From NCBI GenBank assembly GCA_034620365.1, contig JAQGEQ010000219.1:62001-126000 (forward strand): DNA of 64,000 bases. The letters run 5' to 3'. The DNA is from Pegea sp. RAD2-039 (Eukaryota > Chordata > Thaliacea > Salpida > Salpidae). This document shows, piece after piece, positions 33,732 through 46,269 of the stretch. The position numbers were made by a program, and so were the translations under genes. The notes under the pieces are model-generated. The model searched no databases. It was not told where the DNA came from and worked only from the letters and a program-made list of their open reading frames with translations. The number at the start of each line of letters is the position of its first letter. The first letter of the stretch is position 1.

Positions 33732-36700
33732 ATGGTAAACCAAGAAAAAATTGATTTAACTCCTACCCAAGACGGTGGCGTCATTAAAGTAAGCGCTTTA
33801 ATCATTATGACGTAATGTAAGTTGTACTGATGACGTCATAGGAAATTTTACTGGAAGGAAAAGGAGATAATCGTCCTTTAAAAGGGGCAAATGTGGAAGT
33901 TGATTATACAGGCCATTTTGTTGACGGCACCATTTTCGACTCTTCTCATCAACATGGAAATACTCTTCGATTCGAGTTAGGAAAAGGTTTAGTGACGTCA
34001 TATGCTTGTGAATAGTGATGACGTCATCGTACAGGTCAGGTGATTTCGGGCTGGGATATTTGTGTGGCGTCGATGAAACGCGGCGAAAAATGTCGAGTGA
34101 CTTGCAGCGCGAAATATGCTTACGGAAAGCGGGGAAGTCCCCCTAAAATACCTCCAAATTCAACGTTGGTATTTGAAATCGAACTTCACGACTGGCAGGT
34201 GATGATGACGTCATCATACGTGTGTTACTGATGACGTTATTGATGTAGAATGAAGATATTTCTGAAGCGAGCGATAAAGGAATTATGAAAGAAGTTCTAG
34301 AAGAAGGAAGTGATGAAAATTTGGCGAATAATGGATCGCGTGTTTGTGTTCGATTACGTGGTTGTCATCAGCAACGTATTTTCGATGAAAGAGAAATCGA
34401 TTTCATTCTTGATGAAGGTAATGATGTCACTTTCTAGCTGATGACGTAACTTTTCAACTGATGACGTCACTTTTCAACTGATGACGTCACTTTTCAACTG
34501 ATGATGTCACTTTTTAACTGATGGCGTCACTTTTTAACTGATGGCGTCACTTTTTAACTGATGATGTCACTTTTTAACTGATGATGTCACTTTTTAACTG
34601 ATGACGTCACTTTTTAACTGATGATGTCACTTTTTAACTGATGACGTCACTTTTTAACTGATGATGTCACTTTTTAACTGATGACGTCACTTTTCAACTG
34701 ATGACGTCACTTTCTAACTGATGATGTCACTTTTCAACTGATGATGTCACTTTTTAACTGATGGCGTCACTTTTTAACTGATGGCGTCACTTTTTAACTG
34801 ATGGCGTCACTTTTCAACTGATGACGTCACTTTTCAACTGATGATGTCACTTTTCAACTGATGATGTCACTTTCTAACTGATGGCGTCACTTTTTAACTG
34901 ATGATGTCACTTTTTAACTGATGACGTCACTTTTCAACTGATGACGTCACTTTCTAACTGATGATGTCACTTTTCAACTGATGATGTCACTTTTTAACTG
35001 ATGGCGTCACTTTTTAACTGATGGCGTCACTTTTCAACTGATGACGTCACTTTCTAACTGATGATGTCACTTTTCAACTGATGATGTCACTTTTTAACTG
35101 ATGACGTCACTTTTCAACTGATGATGTCACTTTTTAACTGATGGCGTCACTTTTTAACTGATGGCGTCACTTTTTAACTGATGATGTCACTTTCTAACTG
35201 ATGATGTCACTTTTCAACTGATGATGTCACTTTCTAACTGATGGCGTCACTTTTTAACTGATGATGTCACTTTTTAACTGATGACGTCACTTTTCAACTG
35301 ATGACGTCACTTTCTAACTGATGATGTCACTTTTCAACTGATGATGTCACTTTTTAACTGATGGCGTCACTTTTTAACTGATGGCGTCACTTTTTAACTG
35401 ATGACGTCACTTTTCAACTGATGACGTCACTTTTCAACTGATGATGTCACTTTTTAACTGATGACGTCACTTTTCAACTGATGATGTCACTTTTCAACTG
35501 ATGATGTCACTTTTTAACTGATGATGTCACTTTTTAACTGATGATGTCACTTTTTAACTGATGATGTCACTTTTTAACTGATGACGTCACTTTTCAACTG
35601 ATGATGTCACTTTTTAACTGATGGCGTCACTTTTTAACTGATGACGTCACTTTTCAACTGATGATGTCACTTTTTAACTGATGATGTCACTTTTTAACTG
35701 ATGATGTCACTTTTTAACTGATGGCGTCACTTTTTAACTGATGACGTCACTTTTCAACTGATGATGTCACTTTTTAACTGATGGCGTCACTTTTTAACTG
35801 ATGACGTCACTTTTCAACTGATGATGTCACTTTTTAACTGATGATGTCACTTTTTAACTGATGATGTCACTTTTTAACTGATGACGTCACTTTTCAACTG
35901 ATGATGTCACTTTCTAACTGATGACGTAACTTTTCAACTGATGACGTCACTTTCTAACTGATGATGTCACTTTTCAACTGATGATGTCACTTTCTAACTG
36001 ATGACGTAACTTTTCAACTGATGACGTCACTTTCTAACTGATGATGTCACTTTTCAACTGATGATGTCACTTTTTAACTGATGATGTCACTTTTCAACTA
36101 ATGACGTCACTTTTCAACTAATGACGTCATTGTAATGCAGATGAGGTTAAAAATTTGGTTCCAGCGATTCCAGTAGCGATTCGAACAATGAAAAGTAACG
36201 AACGCTGTCGAATTGAAATCGCGTCCAAATACGCTTTTGGTGTCGATGGCTGTCCTGATTTCGAAATTCCGCCCGATGCTGACGTCACTTATGACATCAC
36301 AATGATGAAATTGGAACGCTGTAAAGAAAGTTGGGAAATGAACGACTGTGAGAGGATTGCGCAATCCAAAATGTTTAAAGAAAAAGGAACTGAAAGTTTT
36401 AAGGTGCTCCTTACATCCGGGACATCAGATTTCAGTTCAATCTTCATTTCCAGAAGAGAGATTGGCTAAAAGCTGAAAAATCTTATAACAAATCCCTTGA
36501 AGCGATTAATTACATCGTTGCCAAGGAAACTGGAAGCGTGGAAGATCGCGAAGTGGTTGCTATGGTGAAGAAACTGAAGTTAGCTCTTCATCTCAATTTA
36601 GCTTTGTGTGAAAATAAAACCAAAAAGTTTTCTGAAGCTGTTCAAAATTGTGATAAGGTTAGTGACTTCATCACTGTGCTAGTGACGTCATCACTGTGCT

Positions 36701-37183
36701 AGTGACGGCATCATTTTGTTTCAGGCGCTGGAAATAGACGCATCGAGCGAGAAAGCTTACTTTCGCCGTGGCGAGGCACAATTCGCTCAAATCAATTTCC
36801 TTGAAGCAAAACAATCCTTTGAACAGGTTCCTGTGTCCCAATCTTCCTCTACACGCTTCTAATTTGCATATTACGCGCGCGTAGGCGTTCCGAATCAATC
36901 CGAAGAGTCGTGTCGCTCATGAAATGATTTTAAAAAGTCGCGAAGGTTTGAAGAAAGAACGCGAACGCGAGAAGAAGACTTTTCAAGGAATGTTTGATCG
37001 ATTTGTGCAACAAGATGAGGTAATGATGACGTCATTGGGTGTTTGTGTTGATGACGTCATTTGCAGGAAGAAGAAGTGAAACAGAAGTTAAAAGAGAAAG
37101 CTGAAAAAGCGAAAATAAAAGCGGAAAAGAAGAAAAGCTCACCACCACCGCCATCTAGTGACGACCAAATCGAAATTAATTAA
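33732..37183 (+). CDS. FKBP4: FKBP52/51-type peptidyl-prolyl isomerase and Hsp90 co-chaperone, 9 exons
   Basis: Exons are 33732-33788, 33842-33991, 34040-34198, 34249-34417, 36141-36403, 36454-36657, 36725-36826, 36885-37019 and 37067-37183, giving 451 residues (human FKBP4 has 459). FK1 (about residues 20-122) keeps the binding-pocket pattern: VDYTGHF, IFDSS, VISGWD, KYAYG and [18 protein letters not shown]. It is therefore probably an active isomerase. FK2 (about 135-250) is diverged: [20 protein letters not shown] is kept but the pocket tryptophan is not. Three TPR repeats follow ([59 protein letters not shown]) for Hsp90 binding. The tail is charged ([14 protein letters not shown], then [13 protein letters not shown]). 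Intron 4 is a 1.7-kb satellite. Most other introns carry one or two TGACGTCA palindromes. Whether it is FKBP4 or FKBP5 cannot be settled; invertebrates usually have one such gene. Confidence 0.93.
34418..36140 (+). repeat. 20-bp minisatellite forming FKBP intron 4
   Basis: About 85 copies of ATGACGTCACTTTTTAACTG, with variants at two positions (GACGTC/GATGTC/GGCGTC and TTTTT/TTTTC/TTTCT). The 20-bp register holds without an insertion or deletion from about 34441 to 36120. The array occupies the whole intron: the donor region GTAATGATGTCAC is itself unit-like, and the last unit is 20 bp before the acceptor. Confidence 0.97.
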
Positions 37184-37724
37184 ATTTGATTAAAAAATAT
37201 TCAAATTTGTGATGTGACTAAAATGGACTTTTTAAAGAATCGCCGAAAATAAAATTCTATTATTTCTAAAATGTTTAAAAAAATTTATTTGCGACTAAAG
37301 TGTTTTTTTTTCAAAAAAATCCCCAACAATACAATTTTTACTATCAAATAAAATCTAATTAATTTATTATAGAAAATTCGCATAAATTATTATTCAACAA
37401 ACTATCTAAATATTTTTAATAATCCCGAAAAACAGAGTTTTTATCAAAAATTAATAACGCTGATTTTGAAATGTCGCTCGATCACGTGACAAGCGTCACG
37501 CTTGAGTGAGTTTCTCTCTCTATGTTTTGCGAACAAATAAAGAAAAAAAATGTCTTCTTTTTCTCATCATAGGTAGAATTTTGAAAACTGATTTTATTTT
37601 GTTGAAATGCTCAGAGTAAAGTTAATTGCGATAAAAAAGGTTTCCAATGGATTTTTTTTTTTAAAAGTTATAGATTTTCTTTAAAAAATTCCTCTTAAAT
37701 TAGTTTCACAATTATTTTTGACAG
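37184..37724 (+). other. FKBP 3' UTR and spacer to the claudin-like gene
   Basis: A poly(A) signal AATAAA lies near 37249. The spacer ends in an acceptor (CAATTATTTTTGACAG, ending 37724) 9 nt before the next ATG. No other gene is seen. Confidence 0.5.
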
Positions 37725-37733
37725 AATTTTAAG

Positions 37734-38578
37734 ATGAGCAAATATCTTCAAACTAATTATGTTGATAAACCAATAACAATGACTCAGCAAAGAGGAAGAA
37801 ATGAAAATTTAGTTGAAGAACAAGCTTCAAGTCTTCACCCAATCTTCCTTTCTTCAATTATTATCTTAATTTCTTTTTCTTTATTTATTTCAGCAGTTTC
37901 ACTGCCCGAATGGCGAATTGAAATATCAGTAGGAGATAAAAACAATAAAGTTAGTTTCAAAACGAATTTAAAATTCCAAAAATTTCTAATCGAGTCACGC
38001 ATCAATGACTTTGTTTGCTTATGACGTCATCTTAACTCTAAAAATACAAAATCACTGATGCAGAACGATACAACTTTTTATTTCAGATGTTATCTTGGGG
38101 CTTATTTACAATCTGCCAAATTAGTTCTGAGCCCAGCGCACAGGCAAGCTGCTATTCATCACAACAATTCGCTGCCATTGGCGGAGGTTTGTAATCAATG
38201 ACGTCATAACTTCTATATGACATCATGATTTTTATAGTGTTACAGCAACCGGCAAGTGATTTAGAGCAAGCAACGAAAGGAATGATTATCGTAACTATCA
38301 TCTTTTGTTTTGCGACGTTAATTGCTTCTGTTTTATTCGCACTTCGTCGCTATCAACGCCATCAACGCGCCTTGTTCGTGGTTGCTATGCAACTATTCAC
38401 AGCTGTTTGTGGAACTTCATCAATGATTTGTTACAGTTTATTAATTTCAAATTTACAACAACTTTTGCCGGTCGGTACCTTCTTATTTGCCGGTTATTCT
38501 TTCTATTTTGGTTGGTTTGCCACCTCAGCATCTTATCTCGCAGCTTTTATGTCTCTTCTTACTATTTACTTTTTGTAA
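37734..38578 (+). CDS. Claudin/PMP22-superfamily-like four-pass membrane protein, 3 exons
   Basis: Exons 37734-37949, 38087-38186 and 38238-38578 give 218 residues. The cytoplasmic N-terminus of about 37 residues is followed by TM1 (IFLSSIIILISFSLFISAVS) and LPEWRIEI. The first extracellular loop has WGLFTIC ... SCYS, which resembles the W-GLW-C-C signature of claudins and relatives. TM2 is about residues 122-143 (IIVTIIFCFATLIASVLFAL), TM3 follows RALFVVAMQLF, and TM4 is near the C-terminus (SASYLAAFMSLLTIYFL), which ends with almost no tail. No PDZ-binding YV end is present. Family membership (claudin, PMP22, TMEM or CACNG type) is inferred from topology and the loop motif, so no symbol is given. 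An acceptor lies 9 nt before the ATG. Confidence 0.78.
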
Positions 38579-38623
38579 AAATCTAATTACCCAAAAGTTT
38601 TTATTTCTACTAATTACTTTACC

Positions 38624-38629
38624 AACACC

Positions 38630-38669
<40 letters not shown>

Positions 38670-38728
38670 GCAACAGCAACAGCAACAGCAACAACAACAG
38701 CAACAGCAACAACAACAACAACAGCATT
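38624..38728 (+). repeat. (CAA)n/(CAG)n microsatellite in the claudin-like 3' UTR
   Basis: About 33 trinucleotides of CAA interspersed with blocks of CAG begin about 45 nt after the stop codon. Confidence 0.95.
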
Positions 38729-38944
38729 TATTTCACTTTAAAATATCTTTTTAATCTTTAATCTGAATTTTTTTTTATATATAGATTTAACTGATAAAGC
38801 TCAACAATATCAAGGCAATAAAACTAGTTTCATATATATTAGAAAAAAGTGACACAAAAGTTTTGATACAAATTTCTTCAAATAAGAGCTTCTACTCGAG
38901 ATAATAAATTCTTAAATTAAACCAGAAGAGAAAATAATGTAATA

Positions 38945-41720
38945 ACTGAAAGAGATAATAAAAGATGTAACTCATGGTATTTCAATAGCACTCAAAGCAT
39001 ATAATAGTGAACATTTATATAGAATTATAGTAATATTAAAAAAAGAGAAAAATCACAGTTTAGAAATGGCAATGTTGGCAATATTATAACGGTTCAACTT
39101 CTCCTTGAACAACGCGAGTGATTCTGACATGACAATGTCTGATGGCAGCTGGTTCCATGTACTAATTGTACTGTATGAGAAAAAATTTGCTCTGACCAAT
39201 GTACTAGGTGATATAGGATTATTAAGATGCAATGTGTGTCGTCTGAGCTGATATAACTTGAGGGAAGGACTAATGGTAAAGAAATCATCAAAGTGAAGGT
39301 CAATTAAATTGTGGTTAATTTTAAAAATAAGAATTAAGTCGTATTTAATTCGTCGAATTTCCAAAGTATCTAAATTGAAGAGACTGAGACGATGTTTATA
39401 ACTATCTTATTTAATATTAAGTTTTCTACATACTAATCAAGTAAATGTGACCTGAACAGACTCGATTTTTTTGATATCACTAACTTGATATGGCATCCAT
39501 GCACTGACATTGTATTCAAGAATTGGACGTACGTACAACTTGAAAAGATTGATAAGAAAGCATGGATCCTTAGAATTAAAGGTCTGTATAATAAAGAAGA
39601 CAAGTTTGATTGATTTTGCAAAGATTTTGAAACATAATTGCGCCATTTAAAGTCAGATGATAGAGTAATGCCAAGGTCTAGGACCGAAGATACTCGTTGA
39701 ATAATAAATTCATTGATGGAATATTACTTTAATGAACTTGCAGCTGGTTAACGGGAGAAAGTTCAAACTTTGTAGGCTGGATTCTGAGCTGTCAGTTCGT
39801 AGACCAGTTTTCTGCAGTGCGTAGTGCAGTTTGAAAGACAGCAAGATAATAGCGTGATGTCATCTATATACAAGTACACTGCCATCATCTACTGCTACTA
39901 GTCTTCTGATGAGGTCTTCAATGAAAATTAAAAAGAGAAGAGGACCAACAACGAAACCCTGAGGAACACCACTGGTGATTTGACTAAGAGTAGATAAAGA
40001 TCTTTCAACACGAGTTTGTTGGATTCTTCCTGATAAGTAATCTTCAATCCACTGTAAGATAAAGCTGTTGACTTTTAATTTTGTAATACAATAATGAACT
40101 TGTTGTGTGGGACAGAATCAAATGCTTTAGCAAAATCGAGGTATATGATGTTACAAGGAGTATTACTTCCATAATATGCTGTAAGCTCATTAAGAAAAGT
40201 GAGATGTTGAGTTAGGGAAGATCTCCGTTTCACAAAGCCATGCTGGACATCAGATATTAGATGGTGCTCCATCAAATGACTGGTCATATGATTGCTAATG
40301 ATATGTTCTTGAGTTCTGCAGATAACTAAAGTCAGCAAAACTGGTCTGTAGTTAAGCACGGTGTTTCTGGGACCCTTCTTATGAATTGGAGTAATAATAG
40401 CATTCTTCCAAATTTGTGGAACTCTTCCTCGTCTCAGGAAAATGTTAAAGAGAAGCAATAAAGGTAGTAATGGTAGACAAAGAGGAAGTATAAAGTAGTA
40501 TAAAGTAGTTTTTTTAACAAAGCAGGGATCTGATCTGGGATGATTTTAAAGAAGAAATAGCCTTAGCTACCATATCGACCGTTACGTCAAGATCTATCAT
40601 CTCAGAGACATTTGTGAGAATGTCGGAGTAGGAGAGAGAAGGAGTATTGCCATCATCGGTCATAAAAACGCTATAAAATAGATTGTTTAGCAATTCAGCT
40701 TTATTCTCTGGTTTCATCACAAGCTGGTCGCTGTTATCAAGTAAGGGAGGTAATTGAGATCTCATCTTTAGGTCGTGATTTATGAAACCAAAAAACGTTT
40801 TCTTGCTAGGTGAAGATAAAACTGCACTTTCTCTTCCTAAATAGAAATTAGAAATAGATTTCTTGTAAACTATACAAAGATATTTGTTTCAACCAAGTTT
40901 CAGTAATAAAAACAAATGTGAAATCTTGGAATGCAAAAGAGCTTTCAATTGGAAAATTTTGTTAATAATCGACCGCGCGTTGAAGAACATACATAATGTG
41001 ATAAAAAAATTGTCTTTTTGACGCTTGTGAGATTTAATGACAGGCTTCTGTGAGTTGATATCTAGAGCTGGAAGGATGGTATTCATAATTGTGTGCGGAG
41101 AGAGTTTAAAAAAAGAAGATGTGGGTCCGGTGGTTATTTGCCACTTCCGTTTACCTCTGCCTCTTTTAGAAGACGTTTATTTTCAAAGCAATCATCTTCA
41201 CACATATCATTTGCTACTCTAATGCGCTTGTTTGATGCTAAATTTACAAAGCTGATGACATTAAAGACATTAAAGATGACGACATTGTTTTCTTTATCTT
41301 AACGGTTTTTTGAAGTAAGTTTTTTGTTCGTGTCAGTTACCTTCTTGGCAAGAAGCTGCATCATGCTAGCTTTTTCGTCAAAACCGGAATCACCGACCAC
41401 CGAGGCCCATGTTTCTTTGTAGAGGCATCCAGTTCATCCAGTGATTTAGACAAACTAGAAATTTTTTCATTGATTTTGACAACATCTTTGTTAATTTCAG
41501 ATTTAAATTCGGCCAATTTAGCAGATATAGATTTGCTGATGTTGGATAATAGGTTTGAATTAGAATTGGATGAGGTAGATGTTATGTCAATGGTTCTACA
41601 TTTAATGCAGAACCATTTACATCCCATTTGCTTCATCTGGTTGTTATCAAATATTTCATACATTTTTTTACTCACATCACTACAGGTGAGATGAAACCAG
41701 GAGAGGTATTTAATGTATTC
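38945..41720 (-). mobile_element. Truncated, inactivated CR1/L2-like LINE
   Basis: Read on the minus strand from 41720: ORF1 remains (41361-41700, a PHD-like CLLWFHLTC ... CKWFCIKC and a coiled coil). Next comes the start of an endonuclease (FFNARSIINKIFQLKALLHS, near 41000). The rest of the endonuclease is lost by an internal deletion. Reverse transcriptase pieces follow: TPIHKKGPRNTVLNYRPVLL, YLDFAKAFDSVPH (40075-40458), a GVPQG-FVVGPLLFLIFIEDL segment near 39900-39970, the connection domain (KLYVRPILEYNVSAWMPYQV), and the C-terminal RRIKYDLILIFKI ... STWNQLPSDIV. The catalytic ADD block (about 39860-39880) is disrupted by a frameshift. The 3' UTR begins at 39050 and is truncated near 38945. 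Confidence 0.85.
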
Positions 41721-43461
41721 TATTGCCGGATATTTTAAACGAAAATTTGATTAAAAAAAGTATTGTTATCATCTTTATTAGTCTTAGAAACATTAAAGAC
41801 GATGAGATTGTCTTCACTGTCCAAGAGAGGTACATATATATATACATATATATTACATTCTATTGCCGGATTTTGACTATCATTTGAGCCCACTATAGTT
41901 TTTACTTTCATCAAAGGTTTTTCTGTAACAAAACCCCAATAGTTTGAATCGATTTCTTATCCAAATAGAATAATTTATCACCAGTAACATAAAATTCACT
42001 GAATAAAAATAATTTTATCTCAACTTATAAGCGGTTATTCAAATAGAATATAATCTACAACCTGAAAACCTTATTCAAATAGAAAATTGATCCAGAAATA
42101 TGGGCTGCGTTCGCCGTAAAGCTGATAGAATATCAGCACCAAGAAATATCATAATAATCTTGGTTTTTTAAGACCCTGAAGGTTCTGAGCACTTTCACTT
42201 ATACGATCAAAATTGAAAATTTGGGTCAAAAACCTTTCTAACTTCTGTGATGTCTATTGGTTCAAAAAATTTCAAGAACATCTTCTAGAAATCACTTTTA
42301 TAATAAAGCAACTCAAATAAGATCTGACGACACATTATTTTATGTAGAGTGAGGCAGGTTGAAGACAGATTTTATGTTATTAGTTCATTTTATCAATTAT
42401 TTATCTATTAATGCCTGAGGACCCCTAAACATATTATAGGGACTTAAAAATTCGGTTGTTTTTGGTTCCAAACCTATCTAGCACCAAGAGTCTATCATAA
42501 AAATAGAATAAGTAAATGATAACAAAAAATATGAAACTTTAATGACGCACTATAAATGATACTCTTATAACCTCCGAGCAATATATACAATATTTAACGT
42601 TTTTAGATTTTGTAAATATAGTAGAGGTTTTGAACTTGTTTTTTTGTTTACTCTAAGCTTTAAACTTTCCGATCTATAGTATCATTTAGATCTATTGACA
42701 TATTATTAACTTATCTCTTGTTTTGTCTTGCATTTAAGGACTGCATATGGAAAAATTATTAGTTTACGATCTATTTTAAAAGCTGTCTCAAGACTATCTC
42801 ATTGATAAAAGACAAGTTACTTAGATTAATCAAATAAAAAAAATTTAAAATTATAGTCGTAAAATTTCTGATAGTAATAGCTTTTTATATGGCTAAGATT
42901 AATTTTTTTATCAAATACTTAAATCAAAAAGTAAAAAATTCATTTTGTCACAAAATGTTTTTCTTTCAATTTTAGTTTTGAGTTGCTTCTAAATATTTTT
43001 AGCATTTCTGGATTTGTTACGTTTTGTGGATTTGTTACAATTATTATTTTAATTCATCTATCAAAATTATTTCTTTGATTGAAAAATTTTTTATTTAAAC
43101 TTATTTTAGAATTTCATTTTAACAAAATTTGAAGAAAACTTTTACAATTGTAATCTTTTTTATATTTTCTAAAAGTTATAACTTATCCTTATAAAAGTTT
43201 TTTTTTATTATCAATATTTTATCTGTAGTTTGCTTAAAGCTTTTTATAATAATTATTTATTTTGTGATAAAATGACAATTTCTGAAAAACATTTTGAAAC
43301 AAATTTTATAAAAAAAATAGACCTTTTAATATTTGAACTTTAAAATTGATAAATATAAAATAAACAATTATAACAATTAATTACAATTAAAGTTTTGATA
43401 AAAAGGATTTAATAACTTAGCTTTGACAACTTAGCTGATAAAAACAATTTTTTCTTTTTAG
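41721..43461. other. Intergenic region after the LINE
   Basis: No gene is recognised. A 15-bp direct repeat, ATTCTATTGCCGGAT, occurs at 41717-41731 and 41857-41871 and flanks about 125 bp that includes a (TA)n run. The rest is AT-rich. Confidence 0.45.
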
Positions 43462-43514
43462 ATTTATATGTTTGCTTCAGTAAAAAAGTTTCATAAAAAA
43501 TTTTTATTTAACAA

Positions 43515-45554
43515 ATGGAATTGGAATTTGATGAAGAAGTCTGTTTGATAAAAAGTCAAAAATTTTTTAACAATTATCATTTTCAGGAAGAAATAGAGTT
43601 TGAAAATGAAGTTAAAGTAGAAATTGATACAACAGGAGATAAATTTGAATGTTTTGTTTGTCATAAAGTTTATGCTCACAAAAAATCATTATCTCATCAT
43701 TTAAGAAAATATCATTCATTGTTTGCTGTAAGAGGTGGAAAGTAGAAAATTATTTCTTAATATTTCTTTCAATTTCAGTCACCAAATAAAACTATCAATT
43801 GTTTAGAAGATGGCTGTAACGCAGCATTTGCAGCTATTTCAGAATTGTTAATACATTTGGAGAAGAAGCATCAAAAAATGATCAAATCAAAATTTTTTTA
43901 TTTTGATACATATATAGGTTTGTAAAATTGATTTCATTTCAAATAATCTTCATCTAATTTTGTTTCAAAGATTTTTGTAAATGGAAAGAAGAGATTGAAA
44001 AAAAAACTGCTTCAAGATTTACATTTAGAAGTTCTTGGAAGAAAAAGGATGGTTCTCTAAACAAAGTCTTTAATTGTAACAGATCAGGAACATATAAACC
44101 TTTGTCCAAAAATAAACGAAAAAGAAAAATCAAATCTCAAGGAACAAGAAAAATAGGGCAAGAATGCCCTGCTAGGATTGTTGTTAATGAAGTTGTTGTT
44201 GATGGAAGACCTCAAACAAAAGTTGATGCAATCTTAGATCATTATGGACATGATTGTGAATTGAATCATGTCTCGTTCTCGAAAGATGAAAGAGCTTTCC
44301 TACAAGGTCAGTATAAAATCAAGATTTGCAAACTAGTAAAGATCATTCGTTTGATTCGTTTCATTCTAGACCCCTTTAGGGTTGACTTTTTCAGTTTTTC
44401 TTCAAACTATTTCAAGTTTCAATTTTTTTTAGCCAAACTAGCGATGGGAGTTCCCCGAGAGATAATTCTCAATGAAATCAAAACAATGTCGCAAAATGAA
44501 ACTTCTCAACAAAGACTACATCAAGCAAAAAGTAAAGATTTATGTAATATATGGTCAGGACTTCAAAAAGGTTTTCAAAGAACTGATATCAATGACGTCA
44601 CCAATGAAAAGAGTTCACGTGAAGATGTAGTTGATGAAGATACTAAATTACAAGTAGAGGTTCTTCAGGATGACGTAGCAGATAATAGAAGCATGAATGA
44701 AGTTCAGAAACAGATTTGCAAGTTATGTGTATCACTACAGGGTTCGGTGATGACTCGTCAAATGAGTTTGGAGAACCTACGTGAAGTTGAATCTAATTTA
44801 AAAAGCTCTATCGCGCTTTGTAACGCGAATCGCGTTCGTAAGACCGGATTTCCGCTTGACTTAGTTTCAGTAGTAGAATCAGAATCTGTTGATGATGTTA
44901 ATGAAGATCTTTTTGGGTCTGTTGAAAAACCTTTTGAAACAGAAGATGAAGACGATCGGATATTTGATTTGTTGCAAGAAAACTTGGTCGATATGACGTC
45001 ATCACCGCTTTCTTACAATGAAGAAGCTTCAAACTCGGAAAATCCTTGTTTCAAAAGTTTTGAAGATCGACTAGCAGGTCTTCATCACTTCCTCATCTTC
45101 ATCACTTCCTGATCCTCATCACTTCTTGATTCTCATCTACTTTTTCAGATTTTGTGTTAAAACTTTGCACACCTGGATCCCTTCAGAAGATCAGAAGCGG
45201 AAGACTTCTTTCAATCTCCGACCTTCAACTCCCACACAATCTCATCTCTGAAGAAATGTTCGATTTCCCAATTGACGTCATCATCAATATCTTTGATGAC
45301 GAAGCCAAGCAACTTGTCAATCAATTTTGTGAGTTACTGATGACGTCAAATCTTTGATGATGTCACTAAACTTTTCAGTTGAGCGCGGCAAACCGATGTG
45401 GAAATGTGTGATCTGTTGTGACGTCACGGATACCAGTAGCTTGCTGACGTGTAACGGATGTCTTCGATATTTTCATCTTAATTGTCTCGAAATTCCTGAA
45501 GAATCTTTTGGTGTTTGGAATTGTTCTGATTGTCGATCACGTGTTCCTCTATGA
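43515..45554 (+). CDS. C2H2 + FAR1/FLYWCH-like + PHD finger protein, function unknown, 6 exons
   Basis: Exons 43515-43727, 43779-43917, 43971-44306, 44433-45077, 45149-45328 and 45379-45554 give 562 residues in frame. Two C2H2-type fingers lie at the N-terminus: FECFVCHKVYAHKKSLSHHL followed by RKYH (about residues 45-68), and NCLEDGCNAAFAAISELLIH ... KKHQ (about 77-99). A FAR1/MULE-type DNA-binding-like region follows: ASRFTFRSSWKKKDG, VFNCNRSGTYKP, KIKSQGTRKIGQECPARIVV, ending D-H-YGHDCEL-H. This Cys/His pattern resembles transposase-derived domains. An acidic middle region comes next. A C-terminal PHD finger (WKCVICCDV ... LLTCNGC, YFHLNCLEIP, VWNCSDCRS) ends 4 residues before the stop. 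I infer a chromatin or DNA-binding role. I do not recognise an orthologue. Confidence 0.8.
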
Positions 45555-46259
45555 CGTCATCGATGATGTACGGGCTGAAAAGTTTTCTATTGGACGATTT
45601 TTCTTACCTATTATGTTTGTTATAAAATTTTCATTCTTTCCTTTGGCTAGTTTTTTTAATTTTTATGAATCAATAAAAATCTTATGTGAAACACCAAAAC
45701 AAAGAAATATTCCAGTTTCAAGAAATTTCCAAAGAAAAAAATTTAATCTGAAACTAAATTTGCAATAAACAGTAATAGTAGATTTATATTTAGTGAAATA
45801 ATTAGAGAAATCAAATTCTTTTTATTTGCTATTTGACAAAACACCATTTATAGGTCTATACTATTGTAATTTATAATATACTTATTTCGATATAAATTTA
45901 TTCAGATGAAGAAAAAAGTTTTTGAAAAACTTTATTAAAATTACTAGTTTTGTTCCAGACTTCTGCCTTTCTAAAGACAAATTTAATTTCAGGCTCAACT
46001 CCAATTTTATTTAAAATTTCAAGGCATTTGTATCGTCATAGTTTTGAAGAAACTGATCTTCATCTTCTAAGACATTGAGCTGAAATAATTTTAATCAATT
46101 ATTTCATTTTATAAATTGTTGCTGGTAGCTAGGTTTATTTAATTAACAAATCAAATCTTATGGATGTAAAATCACTTTTGTTGCCGTCCACAATATTAAA
46201 GGCAAATTATCCCGTGTATCTGAAAACATTTCTTCATAATCTGAGCCTAGATTGGATTA
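45555..46259. other. 3' UTR and spacer after the C2H2-PHD gene
   Basis: An AATAAA occurs at about 45670 and others follow. No further gene is seen. A plus-strand frame running through the PHD stop in another register is a shadow. Confidence 0.4.
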
Positions 46260-46269
46260 ATTTATGGAA

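Noticed and set aside
20974..36130. Interpreting CLASP X-box, CRE and CCAAT-type arrays together as an MHC-II-like SXY enhancer
   Set aside because: The three motifs lie in separate introns without the fixed SXY spacing, so the resemblance is probably coincidental.
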